A stretch of DNA of 49,776 bases. Origin: Ophiosphaerella korrae (lineage: Eukaryota > Ascomycota > Dothideomycetes > Pleosporales > Phaeosphaeriaceae). The stretch is from positions 1-49,776 of the forward strand of contig JALNQF010000307.1 in NCBI GenBank assembly GCA_028456385.1. The letters run 5' to 3'. The notes under the pieces are model-generated. The model made no database searches. It saw only the letters and a program-made list of their open reading frames with translations, and had not been told where the DNA came from. Positions 10,967 to 21,553 of the stretch are shown here, piece after piece (positions within the stretch are counted from its first letter, which is position 1; the number at the start of each line of letters is the position of its first letter). The position numbers and the translations under genes are program-made.

Positions 10967-11410
10967 TATTACAATACTAAGTAGCAGGTAAGCTGTTATA
11001 TTGTACGCAATTAGGCTAGGTAATATAGCGTAGTAGAATACGTAACTATTTAGTAGTAACCGCTCTAGAGCAAACACTCTAGGGTAAACGCTCTAGAATA
11101 AGCGCTCTAGAGTAAATACTCTAGAGTAAGCGCTTAGGAATAAACGCTAGATAGTAAGTATATAGGAACGTTAATAGACCTTTATAGACTATTGTATTTA
11201 ATCTCTTCTTTATACTCTTATCCTAATAGAGTATTATAACTAATACTTTAATTAGATTCTTATCTACTTATTAATACTCGCATACCTTGTAATACTCTAA
11301 TAAGAGGTAACTATTAATTAAGTTAAGTAACTATCTTATTTATTAACCTCGCCTATCTTATAGAAGCTTACTTGCCCTTATTACCTTTACTTAGTTCTAA
11401 GGTCTTAATA
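10967..11410 (+). repeat. Family A 3' LTR
   Basis: 444 bp matching the 5' LTR along its length, but with dozens of G-to-A and C-to-T changes. For example, the start TGTTACGATAC has become TATTACAATAC and the end TTAACA has become TTAATA. It is followed by the GCGTC target duplication at 11411-11415. Confidence 0.93.
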
Positions 11411-12195
11411 GCGTCGCCCTATAGCACAAAATAGTTCTACTCTTCTACTCCTATAGGTTTATCTATAAAGTTTAGTAGGGTCTTAGCGTAAGCTATTAGT
11501 ATATCTATATAGCTAGTATACCCGTAGAATATATTATATAAGGCGAATTGCAAACTAGCGTTTTCTAGATAATTAGTTACTCTTTTTATATTCTTGTAGT
11601 AACTATTAAACCTTAGTAGAGTAGTCGTATTCTCTTAAAGGTTAAGAGAATTAGTTCTAATATTAGTAAATCTAACTCTATATTTATTAAAGAGCTAAAG
11701 AGAGCTAAAGAGATACTATTATATATTAAACTTATAGCTCTACTCTTTTAGGTATTAGGAGAAAATAACGTAGAGCTAGTAAGTTCCTTAGAACAAGTAT
11801 AAACTTTAGACATTAGCTAGTAAGGAAGACTTTTATTTCCTACTAACTAGTTTTCCTTTATAGAGTACGCCTATAAGGTTTTATAGCGTATAGACTAAAA
11901 GGTTAAGTAATTCGAGATAAGCGTGTTATATCCTAGCGTAGATTGCAGGGAGCTTATAGTAGATATACAAACAATTAAGTTAAGCTAGATTAAGCTTTTA
12001 TAGTTCTATTAGTTTTCTATATACTTATATACACTTATATATAAGTATCTTGTTTATATTTAACTTATTATAGGCGTAACATGTTATGTAGTAGCTCTAC
12101 TCTACTGCGCTAAACAAACCTAAAAAGGTAACCGAGTATTTAACAACGTTGAATACAGGAGTAGAATAGTATATATTGCCTAAGGGCCCTCGCCC
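11411..12195 (-). pseudogene. 5' part of the unrecognised gene split by family A
   Basis: RIP-mutated minus-strand frame of about 260 codons, interrupted only by TAG/TAA. It reads through to the retroelement junction and continues in phase at 4588. Protein-like stretches include STPVFNVVKYSVTFLGLFSA (hydrophobic), LPAIYARI, AYLELLNLLVYTL and NASLQFALYNIFYGYTSYID. There is also IAYAKTLLNFIDKPIGVEE just before the junction. I do not recognise a family. The upstream end abuts family B copy 1 at about 12233 and may be truncated by it. The absence of TGA is expected in RIP DNA, so the frame is supported mainly by residue composition and the in-phase junction. Confidence 0.35.
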
Positions 12196-12239
12196 TTACT
12201 TGCGCTTTGCGCAGCTACGGCCTACTACGGCCTACAGCG
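12196..12239. other. GC-richer patch at the left edge of family B copy 1
   Basis: A short stretch keeps GC-rich words (GCGCTTTGCGC at about 12202, then CTACGGCCTA twice) between two heavily RIP-mutated regions. It holds the poorly defined 5' border of family B copy 1. No coding or regulatory role is seen. Confidence 0.4.
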
Positions 12240-12693
12240 TGACATAACAAGAGAAATCGAGATAGAACTAATTAGTCCTAATTTAGATGCTAACGAAGCA
12301 TAGGACGAGCAAGGTAACGACCTTAATTAGGAAGCTACTTATAATTAGGATACGTAATAGTAATCTATAATTACGTACAATAGATTAAAGTAATCTATAA
12401 TAATATATAATAGATTAAAGGTAATCTATAACTATATACAAATAGATTAAAAGTAATCTATAATATTGTACAAATAGATTAGAACAAGTATATAGTTAAT
12501 ATTAATGTATATTATTAGGATAGTATTAGTAATCTAATCTCTAACCTAGAACACTAATACTTAACATTATATATACAAATTAACTATTATTTATAGTTAT
12601 TACTAATTACTATATAAACCTTTGTTATTACCTTCTAATCTACTAATACCTAGAAAAGGTTACTTATAGTTAACAATAGGTAACCCTATTACA
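12233..12693 (+). repeat. Family B copy 1 5' LTR
   Basis: It aligns with 19147-19776 once the MITE there is removed, and with 46376-46823. The shared start region reads AACAAGAGAAATCGAGATAG and the end reads CCCTATTACA. The first few bases diverge from the family start TGTTA(C/T), so the outer border is approximate. A repeated motif near AATCTATAA..AGATTAAAG occurs about four times between 12360 and 12485. Confidence 0.8.
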
Positions 12694-12739
12694 CTTTGCT
12701 AATTTAATTATTAGAAGAAGCGAAGTGTAAGTAGCGCAT

Positions 12740-13810
12740 AGTCTAGCTAACACGATAGTAGAAAGTTTAACTAAGAAAGGAGTTAAAGTACTCCTAAGTA
12801 GTTATAAATTAGATAATACAGTATAGAAGGTAATTAAAGACTACCTAAACAACTTAATCTCTAAAAAAGAAGATCTAAAGATAGTAATTAATACCCTAGA
12901 AATATAAAATAAAGAACTCTAGGACTACGCAAAGTAAAATAAAGTACAAATTAAGGCTATTATAGAGGGATAGAACTAGATAGAATAAATTACCTAGAGA
13001 CTAGAAATAAGTATAACAAAGAAGCTACTAAAAATACTAGTACTTAAGAAGTTTAATAGAATAAGAGAAAAACTAAGACCTTTTATAGTAGTAGTATAGC
13101 TCTAGATTAATATATAGGTACTATACTTTAATAGAGAAGATAAAAAAGTAATATATATTAGAATACACCTTAAAGAAGATATAATAAGATAGTTTAAGTC
13201 CTACTAGATAGACTATACAACACACGCCTTAAGAATATAGAAGGATAAAACAAAAGCTATTTTTAGAAGTTATAAATACTTTACTAAACAAATAAAAGCA
13301 GTATTTAAGGATATAGATATTACCTAATAAGCTAAAAAAAAGCTTAAAAGACTTATATAGTATAAGAGTATTCTTAAGTATATATTATAGTTTAAATAAC
13401 TATTGTAAAATATAGAATAGAATAAGGTATCCCTAATATTACAATTTAAACAAGGCCTTAACTTAAAAATCTAATACGAGATAATATATATAGAGAAACT
13501 AAGGATACTAGAAGCTCTAAAGTAATAAGTAATATAAATTAACAACAACCTTTAAGAATAGAAGAAGAACAAGTATAGAGGATAACCTAGAAATTAAGAT
13601 ACTAGAGACCCTATAATCCTTAACGCTAATAAGGATAAGAAGAAAAAGAAGAATAAAGACTTTACGTACTTTAGCTATAGTAAGAAAGGCTATTATATAA
13701 AAGATTATTAGTCTAAATAAAAAAAGGATATAGTATACTATAAATATAGGAAACTAGGATACTTCGCAAAAAACTATAGAAGTAAAGACCTAAAGAAAGA
13801 AACTTAGTTA
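12740..13810 (+). pseudogene. Family B copy 1 gag, two zinc knuckles, RIP-killed
   Basis: The plus-strand frame shows a coiled N-terminal region, then KFNRIREKLRPFIVVVQL at about 13045-13105, the Gag core entry seen in many fungal Gypsy elements. A capsid-like core follows to about 13550 (AIFRSYKYFTKQIKAVF near 13255-13305). Two CCHC-type knuckles follow at about 13665-13720 and 13735-13790 (YSKKGYYIKDY and YKYRKLGYFAKNY, Cys changed to Tyr). Many Gln codons are now TAG/TAA. The same protein is read from copies 2 and 3. Confidence 0.82.
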
Positions 13811-14314
13811 AAAACAACTAAAAACAAGAAAGAAGTACTACAAGTATAGGCTAAACCTTAAGAGAAAGTAGCTAGGAGTAAAAAAATATAGTACGTAATA
13901 CTTAACTAGACCTTTTAGTATAACAATAACTACTATATATATCTTTCTAGCAAGTAAGGAGTAGGATAGTTCTTATAGAAAAATAGAGTAGTAGTAACAA
14001 AAGAAAGTAGAATAAAAGTATAGCTAGAAGAAATAGTATATATAATAGACCTACTAATAGAAGGCTTAGAAAGGGAAGAGCCCTAGATACTATCGATCTA
14101 GGCTAAAGGACTAGTACTAGATAAAGAGACTAATATAGTCTCCTCTAATAGACTATAAAGAGATAAAAGATAATTTAGTATAAAAAGTACTAAATACGCC
14201 TAGTTAACGATATATAGCTATAATAGCTATACAATAATAGATATAGAAGAATAAAACAAAGAATAGAAGTTTAATTAAAAATATTTACTAGTTATAAGTA
14301 TAGAGGAAGCGTAC

Positions 14315-14716
14315 TATTAAGTCCTTAGAACTAAGTAAGGGTAATAAGAGCAAGTAAGCTTCTATAAGACGGGCGAGGTTAATAAACAAGTTAGTTACTT
14401 AACTAAATTAATAGTTAGCTCTTATTAGAGTATTACAAAGTACATAAGTATTAATAGATAGATAAGAATCTAATTAAAGTATTAGTTATAATACTCTATT
14501 AGGATAAGAGTATAAAGAAGAGATTAAATACAATAGTCTATAAAGGTCTATTAACGTTTCTATATACTTACTATCTAGCGTTTATTCCTAAGCGCTTACT
14601 CTAGAGCGTTCGCTCTAGAGCGTTTACTACTAAATAGTTACGTGTTTAGCTACACTGTATTACCTAGCCTAATCGCGTGCGATATAATAGCTTACTTACT
14701 ACTTAGTATCGTAACA
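14315..14716 (-). repeat. Solo LTR of family A nested in family B copy 1
   Basis: 402 bp, the reverse complement of the family A LTR. It is flanked by a perfect 5-bp duplication CGTAC at 14310-14314 and 14717-14721. It is about 41 bp shorter than the full LTRs because it carries three fewer 14-bp minisatellite units. The uninterrupted target is preserved in copy 3 (single CGTAC at 48438-48442) and copy 2 (complement at 42578-42582). It arose by insertion followed by LTR-LTR recombination. Confidence 0.93.
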
Positions 14717-15329
14717 CGTACAAAGACTAGAAAGAACGTAATCCTAAAGTAATAAAGTTTATAATATTCTAATAATAGATAGAATAATATATAGTTGTAA
14801 TAGGAAGAATACCTATATAAAGAGAATAGTAGTTTCTTGTAAGAAAAACGTAATAGATTAATAAAGCCTATATACTACGTATACTAATAGTATACTATAT
14901 CCTAATAATAATAAGACCTAAAAAAGATAAATACTAGAAAGGGGACAACAAAAGAATAGATCTAGAATATCTAGTATATATAGATATATTATAAATATTA
15001 TACCTAAATATAAACTACTATATATAGCTAGTAAGAAGAAAAAGATATAATTATGTAAATGTAATTATAAAGAAAGATATCTAAGGTTAGGAAATAATTA
15101 GAATACTTAATAAAGAATATATAGTAATTAGACTAGTACTAAAACTATTAAAAGAATGTATTTAAAGAAAACTATAGTATAAATATACTTATAATAAATA
15201 TCTAAAATATAAAAATTATTAATATAAAACAAGGTAATAGCTCTAAAAGAATAGATAATTTAAAGAAAAACCTAAGTAAGAGAAGCTATAAGGTATAAGA
15301 GGCCTATACATTATAAAAATAAGTATATA

Positions 15330-18300
15330 CTAAAGAAGGAAAGTATAATTAATAATTAATAGTAGAGCTATAAGAAACTTTATATTAAATAAGTTTGTAG
15401 AAAACTAAGGAATAAACTACGTAACAAAGAAATACCCTTAATAACTAAGTATAATTAAAGGAAAACTATTCTAAGAACCTATTAGGTTTAAAACAGTACC
15501 CTCTACATTAAGGCTAGAAGGACTAGAAATTAAGAATATAGTTATAGATATAACGACAATTAATAATAAATAAGACATAATATTAGGTATACTATAGTTA
15601 TAGATAACTAACCTAAGGATTAATTAGAGAATAGAGAAAATTAGTTACCCTAAGAAAGAAATATTAAAAGCTAATATAAGTATATATAAAGTAGAATTCC
15701 TAGAAGAATATAAAAAATAAGAAAAACAACTTATTAAGCTATATAACTACCTTCTAGAACACTAATAATAGGATCTAGTAATAAACTTAGAAGAAGAGAA
15801 GAACGTAGGATAGAGCCTAGTTTATAAGAAAACTAAAGAAGAATTAAAGATTAAGTAAACATTTATTAAAAACGCAATAAAGAAAGGATATATAAGAAAT
15901 TCCTAATCTTTAGTAGTATATAGACTTATATTTGTAGATAAAAAAGAGATAGATAATAAATAACTTTACGTAGATTTTAGAAAAACAAACGTAATTATAA
16001 ACAAAAACTAATACCCCTTACTACGTTTAGATAAAATATAAGATAGACTAAAGAAAGCCTAAATCTTTACTAAACTAGATATCTAAAACGCCTACTACTA
16101 GATTAGAATTAAGAAAGGTAATAAATAGAAAACTATATTTAGAACGTAGTATTAACTATTTAAATACTTAGTTATACTATTTAGATTAATAAATGCACTA
16201 GTAGTATTCTAAGAAAGAATTAATATAGTTCTAAGAGAATACCTAGATATATTTATATTTGTATACCTAGACAACATCCTTATATTCTTAGAAATAGAAA
16301 AAGAACACGTATAATATATACACAAAGTACTAGAAAAACTAGTAGAAAATAAACTATTCTTTAAGATAAAGAAATATAAATTCTATATAAAAGAAACTAA
16401 GAAAGATAAAGATTAACCTAAACAAGATTAAGGCAATCTAGGAATAGCTAACACTAAAGAACTTTCAAGAAGTACAATAGTTCTATAGATTAGCGAACTT
16501 TTATAGAAAGATAATAGTAAGATAGTCTAAAATAATAGAACTACTAATAAAACTTATAAAGAAAGACAAGCTATTTAAATAAACCTAGGAATACAATAAA
16601 GTATTTAACGAGATTAAACAAAAGTTTATAGAATACCTAGTTATTAGAATATATAATCTAGAACTACTAGTAATAGTAAAAATAGATATATTAAATTTAG
16701 TCTATAGAATAGTACTAATACAAGAAGACTAGGTTATAAAACAAGAATACTTAGTTAAATACTTCTCTTAGAAAATAAAACTAGTAGAGCTTAACTACTT
16801 AATCTATAACAAAGAAATACTAGTAATTTATAAAGTATTTAAACAATAGAGAGTATACCTATAAAGAGTAAAGTATTAAATAAAAGTCTATATAAACTAT
16901 AAGAATCTTATAAGATTTATTACAACGCTATATAATATAGTAGGAATATTTATTAATATTTAACTTTAAAGTTATTTATATAAAAGGCAAAGATAATTAA
17001 TTTATAGACGCCTTAAGTAGGAAACTAGATTTACTAAAAGAAGTAATTACTATAAGTATAGTTCTAGTTAAAAATAATAATAGACATTTAGCCCTAAATA
17101 TACCTAAAATAGCTACAATACTTAAGAGAAAGAGTAGTAAGCTAGAGAAATAGATTTAAAGAGAAATAGAAAAGGCCTCTAAAGAAATAGAGAAACTTAA
17201 GACCTAAGAAAGACTAGTAAAAGTATATAGAAGAATATATATCCTAGATAAAATATAAAGAGAGATTATATAACAATTTTATAAACTATTAGTATATAGA
17301 TACTAAAGTATTAACAAAATATTAGATAGATTATTATAGGATTACTATATTCTAAAAGTAATATAACTAGTAATAGAAATACTATAAGACTATATAGAAT
17401 GCTATAGAAATAAATATAGTAGATATACACTATATAGAATATTACAACTAGTTAATATACTAGAATAACTTTAAAGAACTATTACAATAGACTTTATTAC
17501 AAAGTTACCTAAATTAAAAGACCTAATATTTAGAGTTAAATATAATAGAATCCTAATAATAGTAGATAAGTTTATAAAATACTTATATTTTAGACTATAT
17601 AAAGAAAAAAGTAAGATAAGGGTTCTTATATACTAAGTCCTAGGAACTATAATTAGTTAATATAGACTTCTAGATAAAATTATTATAGATAAAGATATAA
17701 GATTTATATTAAAACTATAGAGAACAATAATAGTATAATTAAGAGTTAATTATATAATATTAATAGTATACTACCTATAAATAGATAGATAATTAGAACG
17801 TATAAACTAGATAGTAAAACAATACCTAAGATACTACCTATAGTATAGTTAGTATATAATAGCGCAAAGAATATAGTAATAGAAGTATTACTCTTCTTTA
17901 TAAACTATAGATTTAACCTTAATATATATAGAACACTAAGATTTAAAGTATCTTACTCTCTAAGAAGAGAAAACCTTACTAATAGACTTAAGAATATATA
18001 TAATTAACTTAGATAGGATATAGAATTCCTATATAATTAAATAGTAAAATACTACAATAAAAAATATATAAAAGTACTCTAGTTTAAAGAGGGAGAAAAA
18101 GAATAGTTACTATAAAGAAATATTAAAACTAAAAAATTAAGTTTAAAACTAGATTACGTTAAAATAAGACTATACAAAGTAGAGAAGAAAGTTACACTAG
18201 TTATATTTAAACTAAGACTACTAGATAAAATAAAGATATACCTAATATTCTATATAACACTACTAGAAAAAGTACTATAAGAAGTAGAACTACTAGTGTA

Positions 18301-18489
18301 TAAAGTAGATACGTATAGAGAATAAGAAGAATAAGAAGTTAAGAAAATCTTATAGTACTAGTTTTATAATAGAAGAAACTACTACCTAGTAAAATAGATA
18401 AGTATAAATAAAAAAGGATAACTATAAGAAGATATATAGGAACTAGAAGATAATCTTAACTACCTTAAGAAACTAAAAGAGTTCTAAAA
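15330..18489 (+). pseudogene. Family B copy 1 pol: protease, RT, RNase H, integrase, chromodomain
   Basis: Protease lies at about 15340-15600 (RNFILNKFVEN after a decayed active site). The reverse transcriptase is at about 15800-16350, with VDFRKTNVIINKN, FTKLDI and VYLDNILIF at 16255-16290, where YLDD has become YLDN. RNase H lies around 16650-17000. The integrase core is at about 17480-17760 (TIDFITKLPK, VDKFIKY, IIDKDI). A chromodomain-like C-terminus at about 18375-18489 reads NYYLVK-stop, then ELEDNLNYLKKLKEF. The gag-pol spacer was hit by the family A solo LTR. The frame is closed throughout by TAG/TAA. Confidence 0.86.
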
Positions 18490-18599
18490 TTAAAATCCTC
18501 TAGAACGCCTAGTAGCGAATAGAGAAGACCTGCACTATTAGCGATAGGTAGAGAGACACTAGATGCGCCTAATATAATAGGAACCTAAGCAGCCTTTAT

Positions 18600-19171
18600 T
18601 ATAAACTTAAAATCTAACTTAGACTCTAAGAGAATAGCTTATATAATAGACTTCTTGTTATTTAAGGCCTTTGTCTTACAAAGATAAACTAGACAAGTAT
18701 AGTTTTCTACCTATATACTTAGAATATAGTTACGCTCCTTTTTAGCCTCTATAATCTATAATAATAGTTTATCTTAAGCGCGGTTAACAGCTTTCTCTAT
18801 TATACTTAAGTACTAACGCGCGAGTAAGCCTAATAAACTTACACTCTACTAGAGAAACACTAGATAGATTACAAGATAAATAAGTATTAGCACAAATATA
18901 TACCTTATAAGCCTTACTGTATTTTAAGGAACAATAGACTAATAGAGGGTTAGAAGACTTATAATAAGAACAAGGAAACATTTTAATACTACAACGCAAC
19001 ACGCAGTCTACTAATCGAAGACAATAGAAAGTAGATTTAGTAGGTATAGAGATAGGGAACGAAGAACTTAACATCGATAAAGAAACTAGATTAATAACCT
19101 TAGCCTTAGCGAAGAGAAACAAAAGCCTGCCTAAGGAGGGGAATAGTATTATAGGCGTAACAAGAGAAATT
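18600..19171 (-). pseudogene. Antisense cysteine-cluster ORF of family B copy 1
   Basis: The strand opposite to pol, between chromodomain and polypurine tract, is open for about 130 codons (to 18784). It reads RCSIKMFPCSYYKSSN, then LLVYCSLKYSKAYKVYI, then LSCNLSSVSLVECKFIR. Restoring Y to C by the RIP rule suggests PCSxC..C..KCxxC..SC spacing, like a small zinc cluster. Downstream (18600-18760) the frame shifts by one and continues EAKKERN, KTKALNNKKS and LLESKLDF, a basic/coiled segment. The matching frame lies antisense in copy 2 (38110-38680) with 40-nt equivalents at the shift point. A short intron or a frameshift would both fit. The open frame extends upstream into the MITE to an ATG at 19212. 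Function is unknown. Confidence 0.55.
19133..19146 (+). other. Family B copy 1 polypurine tract
   Basis: AAGGAGGGGAATAG directly precedes the 3' LTR start TATTATAGG. It matches the GAGGAGGAGATAG tract at the same place in copy 2. Confidence 0.75.
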
Positions 19172-19334
19172 GTTGCGAGATGCGAGCTCAGGAATGAGTG
19201 GGAGATGATCATTGATTGAAGAGCTATCTGAGCTGGGCTACTTATATACAGTGGAGCAGCTCGAACGGCTCGTGCGGCTCGCTTACTGCTGCGGGCTTAC
19301 CTGAATCGTATGGAGCGAAGCTCCAACTTGCGAC
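19172..19334. mobile_element. 163-bp MITE with 7-bp target duplication, copy 1
   Basis: Inserted in the 3' LTR of family B copy 1 between AGAAATT at 19165-19171 and AGAAATT at 19335-19341. The intact site is visible in the 5' LTR and in copy 3 as a single AGAAATC. The ends are imperfect inverted repeats: GTTGCGAGATGCGAGCTC at the left, and GTCGCAAGTTGGAGCTTC read from the right. It has no coding capacity. It is moderately GC-rich and not RIP-mutated. A TATATAAG box is on the minus strand (19241-19248). The same element, same length and inverted, lies at 26884-27046. A 7-bp duplication does not clearly match the commonest superfamilies. Confidence 0.85.
19241..19248 (-). promoter_or_regulatory. 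TATA-like box inside the MITE
   Basis: TATATAAG on the minus strand, about 30 bp upstream of an ATG at 19212. That ATG opens a frame running through the LTR start and polypurine tract into the antisense cysteine-cluster region. The box is conserved in the second MITE copy, where the ATG has become ATA. Promoter activity is inferred only. Confidence 0.35.
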
Positions 19335-19776
19335 AGAAATTAAGATAGAACTAATCAGTCCTGATTTGGATGCTGACGAAGCATAGGACGAGCAGGGTAA
19401 CAACCTCGATTAGGAAGCCACTCATAAATAGGACACGTAACAGTAATCTATAATTACGTGCGACAGATCAAAGTGATCTGTAATAACGCATAACAGATCA
19501 AAGGTGATCTATAACTACGTGCGAACAGATTAAAGGTAATCTATAATGTCGCACAAACAGATCAGAACAAGTATATAGTCAACATTAATGCGCATTATTA
19601 GGATAGCATCGGCAATCCAATCTCTGACCCAGAACGCTAATACTTGACATTGCACACACAAATCAACTATTGTTTATAGTCATTGCTGATCACTATACGA
19701 ACCTTTGTTATCACCTTCTAATCCACTAACACCCAGAAAAGGTCACTTGTAGTCGACAACAGGTGACCCCGTTACA

Positions 19777-21553
19777 TAACTAGTAATTATTTAGCTCTAC
19801 GCACGTTTGTGGAGAAATGCGGGCCTACTAATATTGAATAGGAGCTTACGCACGTTATAATTCCTATTTGTCTGTAGTGTTCCTATTCTCGGATAACACA
19901 GTAAGCCTTAAGATTTCTAGTTAACTTAGCCCTACTATAGAGCTAGTTTAACGACGCTTGACATGCAACTAACCTTTAACAATTATCGCCGTAACAACAG
20001 CTGACCTACTACTAACTAAGCTAGTGAATAGTGTCCCCCGCGCTAAATAAGGTTAGATGTTAATTTACTTTGCAATTACGGACTGATTACTAAAAGCTGA
20101 AACAGCTGTCTGAACTTGGATTTAGCTCTTTACTGCTTGTAGATTCTGACGAAAGGTTGCATACTATAGCAGTTGGGTTAGTGACTCTAACTAAACCTAC
20201 ATGAATAACAATTATTAGGTACGATATCTAGATATTTCTAGCACTACAACTACATCTATCATCTTCAAAAACAGTAGACCTCTTAATCTAGTAGAACTCT
20301 TTAAACCGCGCAACTACGCAGCTCTCTGTGCTCCTCCTTAGCACTATAACTACCCTAACTCTTGCTAGCCCCGTCCCGGAGGCAGCGGCTAATAAAAAGA
20401 GACAGAACACCAGAGCCATCTTCGTTACCGCCAACACGTTAGTCTCTTCCTTAATCTGTCCTATATCTTTCGCTCTTCGTGTCTTCTTAATCTCTAAAAG
20501 AAACTAGGAAGGTTTACGAGCCTGGGCCCTCGTTAGATGCAAAGTCATGTACAACTAGGCGCAAGTGATATTTGAGGATGGCAGCTCTCGCAGCATTCAC
20601 GACCCCGGCTCACTTAGGCCCGATCTAGGTACATATCTTCTCCGGCAGCGACGAAAGTCGCACCGTCTTCTCGTGTTGTGACATGCTAAGACTCGTACGC
20701 AGGTATTTATCGCATTCTCTACCTAAATAATAGGTGCCAATCAAATACTATTGCAGTCCTAGTATTGCCGATACTAGTCATAGGTTTGATACAAAGACTT
20801 TCAAGTGTTAGTAGTAGACTCGGTTCTATTCGCTTCAAAGGATAATACCTTAGGAGGAAAAGACATTTAGCATCATACTTCGCGAATTATGTGTTAGCTA
20901 GCGTATACCAGTGTACAGGGTATAGATAAGGTACTTTGGATAGGTAGTTAGTCCGCCTTTATCGGTTAGCATACGAGTGCTACTTGAGTAATAGTTCAGG
21001 TAGCGCATTGCTGCCGCTAACAGGGAGGTAGCCAACCCGCTCCAGCTATAGGCTTTGCAGCGAACAATTTGTGTGTACTTACTAGAAGACGGAGATTGCG
21101 CTATATAGTGTAGCTAGATAGCAATGCTTTGGTCATTACTATGGCTTATAAGTGTAGCTAGCAAAAGCAGCAGTTTAGACAGTTTCTGTGATCCTCGAAA
21201 GCTGTGTCAAGCTAAAGCTATTTTAACCTTCTCTCAAGGCGCAATACTTCGCAAAGGCATTTTTGGGATTCAGCTCAGCTCACCCTTAAAATAGCAACCT
21301 TAACTAAGCTGTCGCGAAGCTATAACGCCATAGTGTAAATAAATCAATAGCAAACGATAGGTGCGCGGACGCAGTTCAGGACACGGTTACTGTAGAAATG
21401 CTGAGACCGCCAAGACAGGGTTAACGCGTTGCTAACTGTTTCTTGTATCATGAATTGGCCCGCTTTCTCCCGTCAAGAGTTTGCCTTAAGAAGATGCGAT
21501 TCTCGGATCACTTCCAGCTCAACCTTTCTCTATTCTCATCGCACACAACGACG
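19777..21553. other. Intergenic, nothing assignable
   Basis: About 1.8 kb of near-normal composition with mild RIP-like depletion. No long open frame, tRNA or repeat family was recognised. It begins the island that holds the broken single-copy genes. Confidence 0.6.

Larger units (their letters stand above)
4589..11410 (+). mobile_element. Ty3/Gypsy chromovirus, family A, full length, RIP-inactivated
   Basis: A complete 6.8-kb LTR retrotransposon. LTRs lie at 4589-5031 and 10967-11410 (443 and 444 bp, TG..CA ends, with the 3' copy RIP-altered to TA). The 5-bp target duplication GCGTC is at 4584-4588 and 11411-11415. The order gag, protease, reverse transcriptase, RNase H, integrase, chromodomain identifies a chromodomain-bearing Ty3/Gypsy element. 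The coding frames are full of TAG and TAA where Gln and Trp codons are expected, so the element is dead. A polypurine tract lies directly before the 3' LTR. An antisense cysteine-cluster frame occupies the 3' region. A solo LTR of the same family sits at 14315-14716. Confidence 0.93.
12233..19776 (+). mobile_element. Ty3/Gypsy chromovirus, family B copy 1, RIP-inactivated, with two nested insertions
   Basis: A 7.5-kb LTR element of a second family. It holds a 5' LTR (about 12233-12693), gag with two CCHC knuckles, pol with a terminal chromodomain, an antisense cysteine-cluster frame, a polypurine tract (19133-19146) and a 3' LTR (19147-19776). A family A solo LTR lies in the gag-pol spacer. 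A 163-bp MITE lies in the 3' LTR. No matching target duplication is visible (ACAGCG on the left, TAACT on the right) and the first bases of the 5' LTR do not match TGTTA. The left end may therefore be rearranged. The right end keeps unmutated sequence while the body is RIP-saturated. Confidence 0.88.
19147..19776 (+). repeat. Family B copy 1 3' LTR, split by a MITE
   Basis: About 460 bp of LTR plus a 163-bp MITE and a 7-bp duplication. It keeps many G and C residues that the 5' LTR has lost (for example CCTGATTTGGATGCTGACG against CCTAATTTAGATGCTAACG). It thus records the near-original LTR sequence and the direction of RIP. It ends CCCGTTACA. Confidence 0.85.
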
